A stretch of DNA of 64,000 bases from Tupaia tana (taxonomy: Eukaryota; Chordata; Mammalia; Scandentia; Tupaiidae): NCBI GenBank assembly GCA_026018925.1, contig JAKSZU010000025.1, positions 26,830,696 through 26,894,695 on the forward strand. Direction: 5' to 3'. The translations under genes and the position numbers were made by a program. Positions within the stretch are counted from its first letter, which is position 1, and each line of letters opens with the position of its first letter. Of this stretch, positions 46,063 through 57,377 are shown one piece after another. The notes beneath the pieces are model-generated. The model ran no database searches and was not told the origin of the DNA. It saw only the letters and a program-made list of their open reading frames with translations.

Positions 46063-46600
46063 TTTTATAGAGTAAGAACTTGGCTAGAAGATGAAGATTG
46101 ACTGTAGTGACCCAAAACGACTAAAAGTAAGAAAGTCATATCTCACATTGGAAGTTGTAATGGATTGATGATATGTTAGTTCTTGTGGCCTTCGAAGGAT
46201 TTTTCAGAAACCATTTCTCCGTTCGTCTTCTAACTTCCTTGAGATTAGTGAGTGTCACATCTTCTTAGCCCCATTTTTCAGATGAAGAAATTGGATCTCA
46301 CAGCGCAGCTTGCTCTTCAACTGCATTATAATTTGTTAATACCACCAAGAATTTGATGGATGGCCTATGAACAATGGAATTAGAGGCAGCATTCCTAGCC
46401 AAGGATCACAGTTCACACCAAATTTTCAGAATTATATTCAAGATAGGGTGATTTAAGAAGCTGCATGGATGGGGAACAAAATAAAACAAAAGAGAAACCA
46501 TTCTGTGATGTGAAACAAATATTCCGCAGCCGAAGACGGCCCAATTGCACGTGTCCAATAAACGAAGCAGTCTGTCTTGTGGAGCCATTGCATGCAGCGT
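46063..46600. other. Intron, mostly unassigned
   Basis: A short MIR-like word (CCCATTTTTCAGATGAAG, 46270) is the only suggestive piece. Confidence 0.3.
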
Positions 46601-46604
46601 AGAG

Positions 46605-46805
46605 GTCGGAGTGTCAAACACCAGAGTTAGACACGTGGACCAGTACTCACACCCAGATGTGGCCACTTATAACCTGCCTGATCTCACTACATTAATCTCC
46701 TTGGCTGTAATTTGACTTTCATAACGTTACCTGCCACGCGGGGCTCTTGTGAAGTTTAATGATAGGATGCTTACAAAGCGCTTGGCACATAAAAAGTCCC
46801 CCTCC
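46605..46805 (+). mobile_element. MIR
   Basis: ACACCCAGATGTGGCCACTT, CTCTTGTGAAGTTTAATG and AAAGCGCTTGGCACATAAAA match MIR order. Confidence 0.7.
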
Positions 46806-47815
46806 GTATTGTTGCCAGAACACTGTACTTCAGCAGCATTTATCTGTGTCTTTCCTTGAGGCAAACTCAAGGTCAAGGTGCATTTGGGGTGCTGTCTTGT
46901 TCTCTTGTTGAATTCGTTGTTCCTATTTGCCTTCCCTGTTAGATGGTAATTTATGTAATTGACTGTCAATTTCACAGGGCAGAGACTGAGCTTGTTTTCA
47001 CCAGTGCGGAGTAGGTCAAGTAAAGCATGTAGTCACATTATATCACTCCCTTGTTCTAAGACCCTCCATTCTTTCCCTATTTCATTCCAAGCAGAAGCTA
47101 AGGTTCTTACACTAGACTATAAGAATCTATGGCATTTTATACTAAGAGAAGATAAACAGAATTTAAGCAAAAGGAAATAATTTTTTCCCTGAAAAATCTT
47201 TCTAGAAAACATTTTTTATGGAAAGTCAGGTGATTGACCCTTCGTAACTTGATCAGGGGTGCGTGGGCAGAACCTACGGCTGTAACTAGTTACTACGGAA
47301 AAAGAATGAAGATCCCCGAGAAAACGGATGCCTTTACTATGTAGTGAACACTCTGTTCACTGCGTAATCCCAAATTTTATCAAATATCAACTCAGTAGTT
47401 ACATCTGTGGCCTCTTGTCATGGGAAGAATCAGTCTCACTCAATCATAACCAGCTTTCTGCTTTTTAATTAGATGATTATTTTTTCCAAAAGAAAACTTG
47501 GAGTTACTATGCTCCAGGAATAGAAATGCTTAAAACCTAAAAAAATAAAAACAATAATTAAGCATAGGTTATTTGTTATCATATCATATCACATGATAAG
47601 TTATCAGCTTGAGGAAGAAAGAAGTACACTAGGATTTAAGTTTAATTTATATTTATAATAATTTGTTATGAAAACGCTCATGATAAACATTGGGTGTGGA
47701 ATATGCTATATGGCTGCTGTATCAAAAAGATACTGCTATTATTTTGGAAATAGGTCTTTTTGCTTCGGGTTCTAGGTCACAAACACACTTTTTCATCATT
47801 CACTCTGTGAGAACA
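46806..47815. other. AT-rich intron, unassigned
   Basis: No recognised element. Confidence 0.35.
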
Positions 47816-47819
47816 GAGA

Positions 47820-48065
47820 AGTTTAGTAGCCAGCATTTGTGTATCTGTAACCTCGTTTGAACCTCGTACTCACCCGGAGAGAGCCGAGGCCTGGTGTCCC
47901 AGTGTTCTCACAATATAGGTGAGGTCAAAGCGGCTCAGTGAGGGTAAGTCACTTTTCCAGAGACCTGCAGATGAAAAGTGGCAGAGCTTAGATTCAAATA
48001 GTTCTTTCTGAGCCCCAAGCTGCGAGCCTTTCCACTCCAATGTTCCTTCATCGTGTTCCCAAATA
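47820..48065 (-). mobile_element. MIR
   Basis: CAAAGCGGCTCAGTGAGGG, TAAGTCACTTTTCCAGAG and AAAAGTGGCAGAGCTTAGAT then TTTCCACTCC. Confidence 0.75.
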
Positions 48066-48890
48066 CTTATATTTTTAGCTCCCTCTCTCATCTTTCCTAC
48101 TAATTACAGTCATTTTTAAATACCATTTTCATGACGCTTACCATTTGCACTATTTACCGTGTAATGAAATGGGCATTATGTCAATGACCACGTAAGTGCT
48201 CATCTTCAGGAACAGACGGTACTAGTAAACAGCTACTGCACTGTCATCGACAGCATGGGCCCGTTATAAATGGGACCTAAACCAGAACATCTTTGAACCC
48301 AGAAGGGAGGTGTTGACACATGGAGTTTCAGGAGAGCTGTCAGAAGCTGACAGTGCCCTGGGCAACCAGGAGCGCTTGTCACCCTACTCATGAGGAGCTC
48401 TGGGTAATTTTCATGTTCCCCAGAAAAGATATCCCCATTATAAGAACTTTCAGCAGTTTGTTCAGACAGTCAAAGGAAAACTGGGCTTCAATGAATTATC
48501 CTGAAAGATCCCCGAGGAAACGGATGCTTTTCCATGCTGCTTTCTGCTGGTTCCCTCTGACTAGCTCCGCCGATAGCAGGGCACCGGATGGCCAGCCCAG
48601 CCCGTGGTGCGTTAGGGCCGCACCGTAGCCCTGCCCACCTTGCGCTCCCTGTACTTGCCTGGAGAACTCACAGCTATTACACTGTGCTCAGCTGACCGAA
48701 GCTCTCTAGACGTTTCGAGAGGCGCACAACCACCTCGAAGGTAAGGGGTAAACAGGGTCCTCCTTTGACGGAGAGAGAAACCGAGTCAAGGACAGAGAGA
48801 GAGAGAAACAGAGTGAAGAAAGGCAGAGTCCCGGGCCAGAGGAGAGGAAGACAGAGACACAGATGGAAACAGAGGAGCACATCTGAGAAG
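48066..48890. other. Intron, unassigned
   Basis: No recognised gene. Short frames here have no family match. Confidence 0.35.
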
Positions 48891-48897
48891 AGAATGA

Positions 48898-49090
48898 AAG
48901 GGGCTGGCAGTGGGCAGTGGTCCAGCTCCCTGCTCGGTGAGGCTGCCCCAGACGGGGAGGGCCTGAGGTTCGAGTCAGAGATGCCCCGAGCACACCAGCC
49001 ATGTGCTTCCCCGCTCTGGGCTGGCCGAGGCATGGAGACCTTGTTAGGGATACCCATGTCTCTGTCTCCTCTCTTCTCTTTCTCTCTTGC
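48898..49090 (+). mobile_element. Possible diverged tRNA-derived SINE
   Basis: GGGGCTGGCAGTGGGCAGTG head and GAGGTTCGAGTCAGAG B-box-like word, pyrimidine-rich end before the purine tract. Body not recognisable. Confidence 0.4.
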
Positions 49091-49099
49091 TCATGGAAA

Positions 49100-49255
49100 A
49101 CAAGGAGAAAAAGAGGAAGAAAAGAAAGAAAGAGAAAGAGTGAGAGAGAGAAAGAGAGAAAGAAGGAAGGAAGGAAGGAAGGAAGGAAGGAAGGGAGGGA
49201 GGGAGGGAGGGAGGGAGGGAGGGAGGGAGGGAGGGAGGGAGGGAGGGAGGGAGGA
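49100..49255. repeat. Purine tract: (GAAA)n, (GGAA)7, (GGGA)15
   Basis: GGAA units at 49165-49192 pass directly into 15 GGGA units at 49193-49252. All purine on the + strand. Frames through it (for example 48706-49377, -) are repeat translations. Confidence 0.97.
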
Positions 49256-51005
49256 AAATTGAAAAAGAAAAAGAAAGGAAGGAGCAGCGAGGGAGGGAGG
49301 GAAGAAAGCTCTGGAGAAGACTGATGCCAGTGTAGAGAAATGGGCAGAGAGACCGAGGCTGCCAGACGAGCATTCATTTTATGAAAAACAGGTGTCTTTA
49401 AGTGGCAGCTCTAAAGAGAGTCAAGTTAACTCTATTTGCATGTAGATTTTGTGGATTATTCTCAGCAAGTGCAAGCACCTCCGGCGGCCCCCTCCTTCTG
49501 AATTAACTGGTAGGCCTTAGAGGGAGGAGCCTCACAGGCGACAGACAGGTCAATTAGGAAAGTCCATTTTCTGCCTCCAGCGTTCACAAAGCCCCTGAAC
49601 GAGATGCAGGCATGTCCCTTGGCAGTCCGTCAGCGCCCTGTGACTCCCTTCTTAGAGGGGAATAATTTGGCATTGGCTTCATCATCCAATGGTATGGTTT
49701 GGCAGCAATTTTCAGCAAAAATGATGAGCAGAGTGTGAACCCGACATGATCCGAGGCCATGGACTTTCAGGAGCAGATTTGAAAATCTGAAATAGATTGT
49801 GTGTGTGTCTGCGTGGATGAGCTGGAAGCTCCACGTACAAACACACATTTGGGCAGACAAGCTCACACGGGCAGCGAAGCGAGCACTCCCGCCCCAGCAC
49901 CCCGTCACTGCTAATGAGGCAGCTTGTCACGGACTCAAGGGAAACACAGGCCGCGTCGCGGTCCCTCTGAAACTCCAGATGATGCTTTGCCACCATGATT
50001 GATCCACGGGAAGACGCCATGTCTGCGGAAATGCTATTAGTCATTTTCTTGCACCAGACATCCCCGTGTTAGGATCTGGGAAGAACACTGTCCGTGATTC
50101 AAAAGCACAAGGCGACAGCAGGTCAGCGCTGTGAGTTCTAGAGCAGGGCTTTTCCTTTCCAAGCAAAGCCACAGGAGGTACGAGCTTGTGTTCTCAGTGT
50201 ACTGCGGGACAATCAGCGTGATTCTCACCACGGTGGGACTCCCAGTCCTATCACCATCCCCAGGACTTGTACAATTCCTCACTCACGCCCACCACTCAGA
50301 AGTGAAACCTGACACTGTCACGTAATGGCATTTCTGTGTGACAGAATGACCGTTTGCACATGCCACTGTGGGGATCTGCCTGCAGGATAACAGAGCGACC
50401 CAGGGGGGATGCGCTGACCTGTTTCCAGCCACGGCAGGGCCCGTGCGATGCAGTCTGTCCCGCTGGCGACCACGCTGGTCATTCAGGTTCATCCCAAAGT
50501 GGCCTACCTACTTCCACAATTCTTTATTCACTTTTAAAAATGACTCTGTTTCTTTATTTGTGAAGCGCTAGTGTACCGGTAGTGTTGTTCGGCTTCTAGA
50601 TGCAGGGAAATGGGAGCTGACTTCATCTTGAATTTTAGGCAAGTTAGTGCAGAGATCATTAGATTCAGTGGTTTCTGTAGTCAAATAAGCTAAGGTATTA
50701 ATGTGCTCATGGTAGGTCATAATAAATATTGACTTAATAAATAATATTGATCACTCGAGATATATGTATTACACTGAATATATTCCCATGTGCTAGCTGC
50801 GAACAATCAAACTACGAGATCGTCTCATCTCCTTTAGACATGTTTGTGCGTAAACGTAATTCCAGTGACGCCTCCCACGGGCACCACGTGCCAAGTTCCA
50901 ATCTTCCCCACCCCATCTCCACCCCTGTTCACCAGCAGAAGTTTTCAGACCCCATCCTCGCTTTCTGTCTCACATGTTTTACATCTTGTAATGTATGTGC
51001 GTTTA
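49256..51005. other. Repeat-poor intron, unassigned
   Basis: About 1.7 kb without an interspersed repeat that I can name. Contains an octamer ATTTGCAT (49434-49441). No exon recognised. Confidence 0.35.
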
Positions 51006-51009
51006 TGAC

Positions 51010-51190
51010 TTTTCTCTTACCGATGATGGACCGTTTACTAAAACAGGAATTTTGTTTTCTGTTTCATTCAAAGTGTTATTCCCAGAACGCAGGGCAGTGC
51101 CTAGCACGTCGGAACTTACTCACCCAGTGTTTGTTTGTTTGTTTGTTTGGTTCAACCAGTGTTTTTGAATGAATGAACTAGTGAACGAAC
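51010..51190 (+). mobile_element. L2 3'-end fragment with (GTTT)n
   Basis: CAGGGCAGTGCCTAGCACG, a GTTTGTTTGTTTG run and GTTTTTGAATGAATGAAC. Confidence 0.6.
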
Positions 51191-51755
51191 AGAACCTCCC
51201 TTTCAGAGAATTCAGTGTTTATTGAGACAAACTGACGAATACACCACACCATAGCAGGGTATGGGTATTCTGATGCAGTTGGTTAGGTTCTTGGTCACAG
51301 GGACTTTTTCCTATGAGATCATTACGTATCCAGAGTTGCAGAAAGAACATCGTAATGTGTGTAATATATGCATTATAAAAATGCCTTTTGAACAAATGAA
51401 AAAATAAATATTCATTGCATGTAATGTAATCGATCCGTCAAAGAATGCTTGCTCTCGCTGAGGGTAAGTGTCCTACAAGGAAGGCCCTTTGCTGACTGGC
51501 GCAGCACATACTCCTTTTAGTATTTCTGACGGGAGGGGGCAGTCCCACTCCCTAATTCTGTCGGGGCCGTCCTTAGAGTGCCTTTACACTCAGCTATCCC
51601 TTCAGGGTGTGGGGACAAGTGTTGTGTCCACTCAGAGGAAGCATACCACATGGGTTCTGCACGTATGCTCATGACAGGCGTGCCATCTTCTCTGTACGCC
51701 CTACTGGTCCTGTTAGATTCTGCTCTTCTATTTCTCCGTGCCTGAGTTCTTTGGA
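51191..51755. other. Intron, unassigned
   Basis: No recognised element. Confidence 0.3.
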
Positions 51756-51759
51756 GTTA

Positions 51760-52610
51760 ATTAAATATGTTTGGTATTCCACTTTAATTCTTCTATTAAA
51801 ATGTCGAGAATATCACATATTACCTTTACTTCCTACCATCCAGAGATTTCAACATGTATTTTTCAGGGATTATAGACTATAGGGTTAATATTGTACTCAT
51901 TTGTGTAAAATGGAAGGACTATCCACAAGTAAAATTCAATTACTCTCTCCTAACCTTTATGCTGTTATTGCCAGAAATTTTATATCCACACATGCAATCA
52001 ACTTCACAACATCGTTTTTGGTTGTACACAAAAAAGAATAAAAAAGAGAGGAAACAAGGTAATATTTTATATTTATTCACATCATTTCAATTTTTAGTGC
52101 TGTCTCTACCTCTAGGTTCAAGTGTTCTTATAGTCATTTCCCCTCAGCCTCAGGAGATTCCTTTAGCAGTTCTTGTAATGTAGTTCTATTAGCCATGACT
52201 TACAACAGCTTTAGTTTATCTTAAAATACCTTTATTTCACCTTCACTGTCAATGAAACTATTTTTATTAAATACAGAATTCTGAGTTGACAGTCTCTGCA
52301 TTCCCCTGAGAAATTTAAGAGAGTTATTACATTGTTTTCCGCTCTCTATTGTTTTCAGCGAGAATCCACTCTCAAATTACCTATACCTTTATATGCATGT
52401 GTATTTTTATTTGTTTTTCTTTTCCCTCAGAGGCTTTTCTTATTTTTAGTTTTCAGCCATTTAGCTATAACAGAGCTGTGTTATGTTATTCCTCTTGTAG
52501 TTATCTTGCCTGGGGTTCAGCAAGTTTTACTGATTTTTTTTTTAAACAAATGTGAAATGCTTTTGCCATTATTTCTTCAAAACATTTTTTACTCTCTTTC
52601 AGTTCTCTGA
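51760..52610 (-). mobile_element. Ancient L1-family relic (HAL1/L1M-like)
   Basis: ACCTTTATTTCACCTTCACT, AATACAGAATTCTGAGTTGAC, TTACATTGTTTTCCGC and CTTGCCTGGGGTTCAGC follow a phrase order I associate with old L1/HAL1 elements in antisense. Boundaries uncertain. Confidence 0.45.
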
Positions 52611-52655
52611 TTATGCTTACAGTGGGCTTCTTATACATTACACAGATCAATCAGG

Positions 52656-52660
<5 letters not shown>

Positions 52661-52695
<35 letters not shown>
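52661..52695. repeat. (TC)n microsatellite
   Basis: CTCTCTCGCTCTC then pure TC to 52695. Confidence 0.95.
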
Positions 52696-52698
<3 letters not shown>

Positions 52699-53039
52699 AT
52701 CTTTTTCCATCATTCAGATTGCACATGGTTTCTGTATTACACAGTTATGCCATGTCATCTCCACCCCTGCAGCGGAACCTCCTTGTCATCTTATGGTATA
52801 ACTTTATTAACTAATTTTCTGCTCCTTCCCATGTCTGGTCATTTTTGATAGCATGATGGGCATTACTAGGGTATAGTGCTGAGAGTTTCAGCTGTGTTAT
52901 TTTCCTTTAAAATGTGCTGAATATTGCTCTAGAACGCATTCCAGAGTTCAACAGCTCCTTTTGGTTTTTCCAACTGTAGTTCTATTTTTCATTAGGAAAT
53001 TATTTTTATCTCTAAAAGTGTCTTTTTTGTGTGCTCCCA

Positions 53040-53272
53040 TAGTACAATAAGTGGTTAAGGGCTGCATATGATTGAGCAGTGTTTAAGTTCCTGCCCAGAT
53101 AGTTTGAAAAACACACATGTGTACCCAGGACCCTGATGAGATGTAGAATTAAAGGGGGAAAAAATAGATTGTATGAGTGCAGGCTCTTGAGGGATGCTTC
53201 TCTCTCACTCTTCCTCTCTGTCTCAATCTTTCAGTCTCTCATGCATGTGCCCATTGGCATTACAAGAAAATA
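53040..53272 (+). mobile_element. tRNA-derived SINE, old and diverged
   Basis: AAGTGGTTAAGGGCTGCATA, GTTTAAGTTCCTGCCCAG, ACACACATGTGTACCCAGG, CTTGAGGGATGCTTCTC and CATGCATGTGCCCATTGG. Confidence 0.65.
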
Positions 53273-53350
53273 AAAAACAGCCTTTCTGAGCAATCAAGGG
53301 AATATCAGAGGTCCTCAATGTGCTTTATTCTTTCTTTTCCTTTCTTTCTT

Positions 53351-53406
53351 TTCCTTCCTTCCTTCCTTCCTTCCTTCCTTCCTTCCTTCCTTCCTTCCTT
53401 CCTTCC

Positions 53407-53470
<64 letters not shown>

Positions 53471-53471
53471 C
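53351..53471. repeat. Pyrimidine tract: (TTCC)15, (TC)n, (TTTC)n
   Basis: TTCC units at 53351-53410, TC to about 53457, then TTTC. All pyrimidine on the + strand. Frames through it (53177-53596 + and 53305-53604 -) are repeat translations. Confidence 0.97.
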
Positions 53472-53599
53472 TTCCTTTCTCTCTGTATTGGCTGCGCCCG
53501 AGCTCCAGCATTCCCAGCACCACGCGACTTCTGTTTTCTCCACTCAGTTCTTCACCTGCAGCCTCTGCCTGCTCAGGATTACAGATCTCGCCCTGAGTG

Positions 53600-54140
53600 T
53601 GCACATCTCAGTCCTCAGCCAATGACCCCACTGATCTCTGGGTGTCTCTGCTCTTCAGCGTCACAGTTCTATGCTGTTTATAATACTTAGAGTGCAGTGC
53701 TTGAAAACAGTTGGCTGATACGACTTGTTCAGTTCAATGTTTTTTTTTACAGTTGGATTGCCCATTTAGTAATATTTACTCTGGAAATATTATTTATACT
53801 ATAAATATTATAAAGGCTGGAAGGGGACATTTTCAATCTTACATGGCAGTGTGGAAGACATATGTCCAATTCACAGTTATATTATTGATTGTTTTAATTA
53901 TATTTCCTAGGAAAGAGAAAATGAAGACATTATGGGAGCGTATAATAGGTGTTCATAATCTAGTTTTGTCAATTGTATAAGGTTTTATTCAGAAAACAAT
54001 CAATAAACTAACCTCTCAAGAATGAATATGCACGAACTAGGCAAAGAGGAGGCAAAGAAAATGTTCGGATGCACATAACAGCATGTGAAAGGTCTAGAGA
54101 CAGGAGAGAACATGAACTATTCCAGTAAGTGAAAAAATGA
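53600..54140. other. Intron, unassigned
   Basis: A weak L2-like stretch at 54010-54130. Otherwise nothing recognised. Confidence 0.3.
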
Positions 54141-54144
54141 ATAT

Positions 54145-54370
54145 TTAGCATTGGTTGGGCAGCCACTGTGTGGCAGTGCCTGTGCTAAAGGCTTCATCTG
54201 TCACTGCATTACATCCTGACAACTCTGCGAGGCAGATACTGGTACTAATGCATTTCACCCATGAGAATACTGAGATTCAGAGAGATGAAGGAAATTTACC
54301 TTGAGTCCGCGGTACTTGGATCTGACTCCAGGCGCTTTGGCTCCAGTGTCTGAACACTCAACCACTATAT
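54145..54370 (-). mobile_element. MIR
   Basis: GCCACTGTGTGGCAGTGCCT, GACAACTCTGCGAGGCAGAT, ACTGAGATTCAGAGAGATG and GGATCTGACTCCAGGCGC in inverted MIR order. Confidence 0.75.
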
Positions 54371-54695
54371 TTTCAAAGGAAAAGAGCAGAATGACCTAAT
54401 AGGGAAAGAAAAGGTATGAGGGAGCACAAATTATATAATGTCTACATCCTGCCTCCCAGAAACTTGAGGTCTCATTGAAGAGAAAACGCTATAGAAACAG
54501 AATAGTAAAAAATACAAATTACAGTTAATTATACTCTTAAAATATAGCTTTAACTTTTGTTTAACAACCAAGATATATCAGCATAAATCACTATTTATTA
54601 AAAAAAAGAGGCCTCAAAAATGTTGAATGACCTATAGAGGCTCACTCAGCTAGAAGTAGTAAAACAGGAACTAACATCTTAGACTAATATTTTAA
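54371..54695. other. AT-rich intron, unassigned
   Basis: No recognised element. Confidence 0.3.
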
Positions 54696-54696
54696 G

Positions 54697-54861
54697 GATT
54701 ATTTATTTAATTTTATTCACTATTATTAAATTTGCTACGAGTCACATGCACTCACAGAAGAGGGAGAGAGTGAGAAAGCAATCACCAGGTGCTGGGACTC
54801 GAACTGCAGTCCACCACGTGGAAGGCCAGCACCTTAAGCAACATGCCACCTGCTGGCACCA
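54697..54861 (-). mobile_element. tRNA-derived SINE, short form
   Basis: TTATTTAATTTTATTCAC tail, GAGGGAGAGAGTGAGAAAGC, GGACTCGAACTGCAGTCC and CACCTGCTGGCACC; body absent. Confidence 0.85.
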
Positions 54862-55528
54862 AGTCTTAGACTTTGAACAACTGATTAAAGATAGTAACCT
54901 ACTACCATACCAAATTGCACTGAAAAAGTCCTATTAACTCTTCGGGCACCATTAGGACTCCCATGGGCCAGTTTTAAGGATGATTATGGAGCTGGGCTTG
55001 CTGTTGGGAAATCAAATCTGAAGCAAGAGAACTTGGTAGAAGATAACGATGAAGTCTCTCTTCTACTACAGAAACTGGTAGAAACTTCTCTCTCTCATTT
55101 CTTGGCAGAATAGAGTCTCATTCTACAATTGGGAGTGATATCCCAAATAGGAAGTGATGCTGGAACCAGAGGAAGAGAGAACAAGGGTGTGTAAAGGTCT
55201 TCTCTTCCCTCAGCTAGGTTGGAGAGGCAAAGGGGAGGTTTGCCAGAGTATTGGAACTGAGTTTTAAAGACTGTCTGGGAATATACAAGTTGGCCATCTA
55301 GGAAGGAAGGACCGTATTAGGAGAATAACATATATCAAGGCATGAAGGTTTGCAATGGCATAAAACGATGGGGCAGACTGCCTACTTGAGGGGCTAAGCC
55401 AAATCCCAGTGTCCCAGAGCAGTTTACGAAGGAGAGGATACTTAGGTAGAGCCGTCCTTTCAGAAGTGCAGAAAGAAGACACCAACAAAGGAATCCGTTT
55501 TAAGACATCAGATTAATTTTATAAGTTG
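54862..55528. other. Intron, unassigned
   Basis: No recognised element. Confidence 0.3.
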
Positions 55529-55544
55529 AAAAGCTTACCGGGAG

Positions 55545-55811
55545 GGAACCAGCAGTTAGCGTAATGGCTATGTCGCTGGACTCCCACGTAGTCGACCACG
55601 GTTCGAGTCCTGGACCCGGTGGCTTAAAACTCACGCCGGGCGCGTGTGCGTGCGTGCCCAAGATCCCGAGAGGAGAATGGAGGAGAAGGGATTACGGCGT
55701 GACCATCCCCCCTGGGGGGTGATTTCTCGCTTTCTGTCTCTATGTCTCTCTCTGTCTGTCTGGCGAGTGCACGCGCCCTAGAGCAAAAAAATCTCTCCAA
55801 AAAAAAAAAAA
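55545..55811 (+). mobile_element. Young tRNA-derived SINE, long form, with target-site duplication
   Basis: Most intact copy: TTAGCGTAATGG A-box region, GGTTCGAGTCC B box, CCCAAGATCCCGAGAGGAG, CATCCCCCCTGGGGGGTG hairpin, A-tail. AAGCTTACCGGGA / AAGCTTACTGGGA flank it. Confidence 0.96.
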
Positions 55812-55864
55812 AAGCTTACTGGGATGCTAATGTAGGTAATGAAACGAAATCTCCTTTAGATACC

Positions 55865-56210
55865 CATAGTGGATTTATTCGCTCATTCATTAGATGTTCA
55901 TTTCCTTCTATGATGTGTCAGACCCTCAGCCAGTACCTAGGATATCAAGTGAACAAGACCTTTCATACCGTACAAGTGTTGAGGCCAGAGGAGGATCCAT
56001 TTTGTGAATTCCGTCAAGGGCTGGAAGGGTATTTTGGCCAGGGGGCGATGGTGAGAACGAGAGGGAAGATAGTTGAAAATGCTGTCAAAGTGAGTCAGGG
56101 CCAGTTCTTGCAGGGACTGGAGTCCTTAGTAGGAAGTGTGGATTTTTTTATAAAGAAAAATATGCAGGCTTTTAAGCAGAGGAAAGATCTGACTTATATG
56201 TTTACTTGTC
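55865..56210 (-). mobile_element. L2 3' fragment
   Basis: TTATTCGCTCATTCATTAGA, GATATCAAGTGAACAAGACC and CAGAGGAAAGATCTGACTTA follow inverted L2 order. Confidence 0.55.
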
Positions 56211-56230
56211 CATTTTGTCACCCCACCTCA

Positions 56231-56258
56231 ACACACACACACACACATGCGCGTGCGC
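56231..56258. repeat. (CA)n with CG/CA end
   Basis: ACACACACACACAC followed by ATGCGCGTGCGC. Confidence 0.9.
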
Positions 56259-56259
56259 A

Positions 56260-57245
56260 CTTTAGCCTACGGATGGTAGGGTGGAACAGCCCTAAAGGTC
56301 AGTTCTGTAGTCAGGGTTATTTTATTCCAAGGTAGGAACTGGACAGTAGAAAAGGAACACGTGATACAGTTCCCAGTTTGTATTATAAAGATGGTCTAAA
56401 CTCGACTAAATAATTTCTCCTGTGGTTGCTTTGTATTTGACTACCCGCAATCTGACTGGAAGGAGTCAATATACATAAACATGCAAATTCAGCTCTGAAG
56501 GTGTAAGTCGGTGGAGTCTGGCAGTTGGCGTCTACACTGAAAGTTGCTTCCGCTGTGTGCTAGCTTGTCCATCCAGCTAGACTGATTCCCCCCGAGTCCT
56601 CTCTAACTATCAGGAGTCACAGACACTGCTCTGTCTTTTTCTGGGTTCACATTTTACAAACATACCTTGCTTCTTTTGGAGTCATCTTGCTCGAGTATGT
56701 TCCATTCGTTAACGTCCACGTGTGAAAGGCTGGCACAGCTCCCGACACGTCAGCCTGTGTGAAGAAATGCACGCAAGGACATTTATTTTCCTGCTTTCAG
56801 GGAAGGCAAAGGTACGAACAGGTGATTGCTGTGTGAATGATTATGCAAAGCAGCTACCTCCTCTGTAATCAAGGGTGGGAAGCAGTGAGAACAGAACATT
56901 GCCAGGTGGGCCCTTGATGCTGGTTTGAAGATTGGAATTCCAATCCAGCTAAGTCTTTTATTCATGATCTAAGGCCCCCAAAGCCACTAAATTTTACTTT
57001 TGCCATTCAATATCCTTTTACGATTCTGTTTTCATTTGCTAGTCACTGTCTTTAACACCTTATGGAGGTTTGAAAAGAAAACCTAAATAAGGAGGAAGAC
57101 AGATAAACAAGAATTTTGTTTCTTTTCTTTCTGGGATCCCAGCCCATTGCCTGTGCTTGCCTGAGGGATGGCTTCCTTCCCGATCCTGACTGCCTGGCTT
57201 CTCTGATAAACCCTGCAGCTGAGCCCTGCTTCCGTCTGCAGACGG
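56260..57245. other. Repeat-poor intron before the exon
   Basis: No interspersed repeat recognised in the 1 kb upstream of the acceptor, as is common near exons. Confidence 0.4.
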
Positions 57246-57275
57246 TATTAACAGAACCGATCGTGTATTTTCTAG
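57246..57275 (+). other. 3' splice site of the KCNIP4 exon
   Basis: The intron ends TATTTTCTAG just before the exon. A near-ideal branch-point TATTAAC lies at 57246-57252, its branch A about 24 nt upstream of the AG. The pyrimidine tract between them is short and interrupted by purines, which fits an alternatively used exon. Confidence 0.7.
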
Positions 57276-57377
57276 GTTTCCTCTACGCTCAGAACAGCAC
57301 CAAGCGCAGCATTAAAGAGCGGCTCATGAAGCTCTTGCCCTGTTCCGCTGCCAAAGCGTCGTCTCCTGCTATTCAAA
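57276..57377 (+). CDS. KCNIP4: KCNIP4 (KChIP4) alternative internal exon, 34 codons, phase 1-1
   Basis: KChIP4 is a neuronal calcium sensor-type EF-hand protein that binds Kv4 channel N-termini and tunes A-type potassium current; its variable N-terminus sets trafficking and gating effects. This exon reads [11 protein letters not shown] then [14 protein letters not shown] then ASSPAIQ, which I recognise as the segment joining the isoform-1 first exon to the common EF-hand core. It is 102 nt with phase 1 at both ends, so skipping it keeps the frame, as expected for a variable N-terminal exon. The LLPC cysteine matches the LLPCC region of KChIP2, known to be palmitoylated, so membrane anchoring is a reasonable inference. 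One residue (A in AKASS) differs from the T I recall in human. An ORF reading that starts at 57116 runs through the intron and should not be used. No other KCNIP4 exon was found here. Confidence 0.9.

Larger units (their letters stand above)
1..57275 (+). other. KCNIP4: Inferred KCNIP4 intron upstream of the exon (partial)
   Basis: Inferred from the exon at 57276 and from the known very large first introns of mammalian KCNIP4. The interval contains only interspersed repeats, microsatellites and unassigned AT-rich sequence. I looked for the alternative KChIP4 first-exon peptides I remember (those beginning MNVRRVES, MLTLEWES and MNLEGLEM) and did not see them. Confidence 0.75.

Noticed and set aside
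48706-49377. 223-codon frame (-) rich in PS/FL and matching + frames
   Set aside because: Translation of (GGGA)n/(GGAA)n microsatellite and flanks.
53177-53604. 139-codon (+) and 99-codon (-) frames
   Set aside because: Driven by (TTCC)n and (TC)n.
55742-56335. 197-codon frame (+)
   Set aside because: Starts in a SINE tail, crosses an A-run, an L2 relic and a CA repeat; no domain recognised.
57116-57275. Upstream extension of the KCNIP4 frame to an ATG at 57116
   Set aside because: Lies before a good branch point and AG acceptor, and the peptide has no resemblance to KChIP N-termini.
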